Shown here: positions 6,194 to 7,880 of the stretch, one piece after another
Layout of the letters: every line of letters begins with the position of its first letter
How positions within the stretch are numbered: position 1 is the stretch's first letter
NCBI RefSeq assembly: GCF_000292245.2
Contig: NZ_ALPT02000127.1
Span: forward strand, 1-7,880
DNA: 7,880 bases
Reading direction: 5' to 3'
DNA from: Alkalihalobacillus alcalophilus ATCC 27647 = CGMCC 1.3604
GTDB taxonomy: Bacteria; Bacillota; Bacilli; Bacillales; Bacillaceae_D
Notes under the pieces: generated by a model
The model's input: the letters and a program-made list of their open reading frames with translations, nothing else
What the model was told of the DNA's origin: nothing
Databases searched by the model: none
Made by a program: the position numbers and the translations under genes

Positions 6194-6469
6194 TTAAAAA
6201 CGAAAATAATTTCGTTTTAATAATCGTGGAATTTCCATTAGTTCTGTAAAGGTAATTTGATTAGGGACGAGATCGGTATTTATTAATAATAATTGGTCTT
6301 CAATTTTTTCGACCGTTTCATCAAGTTGATAAAGCATCGAACAGGCTCCGCATTGCAAACTTGGTGTCTGTTGAATTTCGATCGCACGTAAACCACTTGG
6401 AAGCTCCCAATAAACAGGAGCCTTTATTTCTTCTGCTGCCTTCTTTTCACACCAGACACATTTAAGCAT
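6194..6469 (-). CDS. yokU: YokU-like small protein with two CxxC motifs (putative zinc ribbon)
   Basis: This 91-residue protein has CVWC at 4-7 and CGAC at 40-43, spaced as in a treble-clef or zinc-ribbon knuckle. The C-terminal half (LVPNQITFTELMEIPRLLKRN, split in two parts) is predicted soluble, with no signal peptide or membrane segment. Proteins of this type are called YokU family in bacilli, and the N-terminal layout recalls YgiT/MqsA zinc fingers. The function is not known. Its ATG at 6469 lies 8 bases inside the end of kamA, and AAGGAG about 8 bases upstream supports this start, so translation is probably coupled to kamA. A 50-base gap without terminator separates it from yodT. The context suggests a regulatory or accessory role in lysine metabolism, but that is inference. 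Confidence 0.8.
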   Translation of the reverse strand: MLKCVWCEKKAAEEIKAPVYWELPSGLRAIEIQQTPSLQCGACSMLYQLDETVEKIEDQLLLINTDLVPNQITFTELMEIPRLLKRNYFRF

Positions 6470-7877
6470 CTTTTGACTCCTTTTTTTCAGCCTTTTTTTG
6501 CTCCGCTTGATACTTTTTCTCTTTCAATTTCTCACGAAGCTCTCGTTTATCTTTTAGAGACGAATGGGTCGGATCCGTAACAAAGCGTTCTCTTCTTTGC
6601 ATTCGCTCTAAAGACTCCGGCGTCATACTCGTCTTTTGATCTGATAAAAGCTCAAGCACTCCCGACTTCTTCTCTTCTTGTTCGGTCATTGGATAAATAT
6701 CATTAAAGTAATCATCAGCACGACCAGCCACATAATGTTCTGGTTCAGGATAGGAAGTAATCACCCCTTCAAAGTTGCGTAGGACGACTTTATCTGGACT
6801 TTGTGAAAGAAGATAATTCGGTTGAAGGGTAATTTTTCCGCCACCACCAGGACTATCGACAACAAAACTCGGCACCGCATAGCCCGAAGTATGCCCTCTT
6901 AAACCTTCAATAATTTCTAAACCTTTTGAAATCGGAGCTCGAAAATGACCAATTCCTTCAGACAGATCACATTGATAAATATAATAAGGTCGCACTCTCA
7001 TTTTCACTAAGTCATGCATGAGTTTTTTCATAATCCGGACGCTATCATTGATACCCGCTAAAATAACGGCTTGATTTCCAACTGGAACACCCGCATTGAC
7101 TAATCTTTCACAGGCTTCTTTTGCTTCCTCTGTGATCTCAATCGACGTATTAAAATGAGTATTTAACCAAACTGGGTGGTATTTCTTTAAAATATTACAG
7201 AGATTATCAGTGATTCTTTGTGGGAACACGACTGGTGCTCTTGTGCCAATTCGAATAATTTCTACGTGGTCAATTTCACGCAAATTTTTCAAAATATATT
7301 CTAAAATTGTGTCATTAATTAATAAGCCATCTCCTCCAGAAATTAAAACGTCACGTACTGCTGGTGTCTCGCGAATATAGCCAATCGCTTCATCTAACTG
7401 TTTTTTCGGCACTCCCATTCCAATTTGGCCAGAAAACCTTCTGCGCGTACAGTAGCGACAATACATGGAGCATTGATTAGTTACAAGAAATAAAACACGG
7501 TCGGGATAACGATGGGTTAATCCAGGGACAGGGGAATCTTCATCCTCCTCTAAAGGATCTTCTAAATCATATTTTGTTTTATGAAGCTCTGAATCGATTG
7601 GAACGGATTGTTGACGAATCGGACAGGTTGGATCTGTTGGGTTCATTAATGATGCGTAGTATGGAGTAATATTCAGCGGGATGGTTTTTGTCGCGATTTT
7701 GACCCCTGATTCTTCTTCAGGCGTTAAATCAATGACTTTTTTCAAATCATCTAGCGTACGAATTGTATGAGTTAATTGCCAAAGCCAATCATTCCACTCA
7801 GCCTCAGTCACATCTTTCCATAATTCTATCTCTTTCCAATGTCTTTCTGGTTGATAAACAAATGATTTCATAATCAT
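6462..7877 (-). CDS. kamA: KamA (AblA), L-lysine 2,3-aminomutase, radical SAM and PLP enzyme
   Basis: This 471-residue cytoplasmic enzyme interconverts L-lysine and L-beta-lysine. The radical SAM cluster motif is CSMYCRYC with C136, C140 and C143 binding the 4Fe-4S cluster. The SAM-binding GGD follows at 181-183. The PLP lysine is K348 in PGGGGK, and D304 and D341 sit 44 and 7 residues before it, the spacing of the substrate-binding aspartates in the Clostridium enzyme. The C-terminal cysteine cluster that binds zinc in the Clostridium protein is absent, as in Bacillus homologues I remember. The tail (about 430-471) is highly charged and probably helical. Two ATGs, at 7877 and 7871, are possible; the second aligns better with B. 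subtilis KamA, but the ribosome site is outside the window. It is the first visible gene of the cluster, and its promoter is outside. Confidence 0.96.
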   Translation of the reverse strand: MIMKSFVYQPERHWKEIELWKDVTEAEWNDWLWQLTHTIRTLDDLKKVIDLTPEEESGVKIATKTIPLNITPYYASLMNPTDPTCPIRQQSVPIDSELHKTKYDLEDPLEEDEDSPVPGLTHRYPDRVLFLVTNQCSMYCRYCTRRRFSGQIGMGVPKKQLDEAIGYIRETPAVRDVLISGGDGLLINDTILEYILKNLREIDHVEIIRIGTRAPVVFPQRITDNLCNILKKYHPVWLNTHFNTSIEITEEAKEACERLVNAGVPVGNQAVILAGINDSVRIMKKLMHDLVKMRVRPYYIYQCDLSEGIGHFRAPISKGLEIIEGLRGHTSGYAVPSFVVDSPGGGGKITLQPNYLLSQSPDKVVLRNFEGVITSYPEPEHYVAGRADDYFNDIYPMTEQEEKKSGVLELLSDQKTSMTPESLERMQRRERFVTDPTHSSLKDKRELREKLKEKKYQAEQKKAEKKESKDA

Positions 7878-7880
7878 ATT

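Overview
This window looks like chromosomal DNA of a spore-forming Bacillaceae (low-GC Firmicutes). It is fairly AT-rich, has long purine-rich Shine-Dalgarno sites, uses GTG and TTG starts alongside ATG, and its proteins closely resemble those of the Bacillus kam/yod locus. Every convincing gene is on the minus strand, so transcription runs from high to low coordinates. I recognised families from memory of conserved motifs; no database search was possible.

The right two thirds (about 7877 down to 1892) is a lysine 2,3-aminomutase (kam) gene cluster. In transcription order it holds kamA (radical SAM lysine 2,3-aminomutase), a small CxxC protein of the YokU type, yodT (class III PLP aminotransferase), yodS and yodR (alpha and beta subunits of a 3-oxoacid CoA-transferase) and yodQ (M20-family deacylase). 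kamA/yokU and yodS/yodR overlap, and yodQ starts 5 bases after yodR ends. A plausible reading is catabolism of L-lysine through beta-lysine: KamA isomerises lysine, YodT removes an amino group, YodRS activates the oxoacid as a CoA ester, and YodQ removes an N-acyl group. The beta-lysine acetyltransferase ablB (yodP), a usual partner, is not in the window.

The cluster has two disturbances. yodT is split by a frame change near 5022-5034, so its last 72 residues are in another frame. The break lies exactly on A_AAA_AAG in the correct phase, the classic -1 slippery heptamer, and slippage there would rebuild a normal 446-residue enzyme. Between yodT and yodS, two copies of a long palindromic repeat (4510-4808) separate the two halves of the cluster and supply the yodT stop codon.

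Downstream lies exoA (1064-1816), an ExoIII-family AP endonuclease, with its own strong sigma-A-type promoter (1853-1882) and a rho-independent terminator (994-1032). From about 990 to 700 I see no convincing gene. The left end (1-543) is the N-terminal part of a tnpB gene of an IS200/IS605 (IS1341-type) element, cut by the window edge just before the RuvC-I motif. A bulged hairpin at 647-672 is a candidate for its left end.
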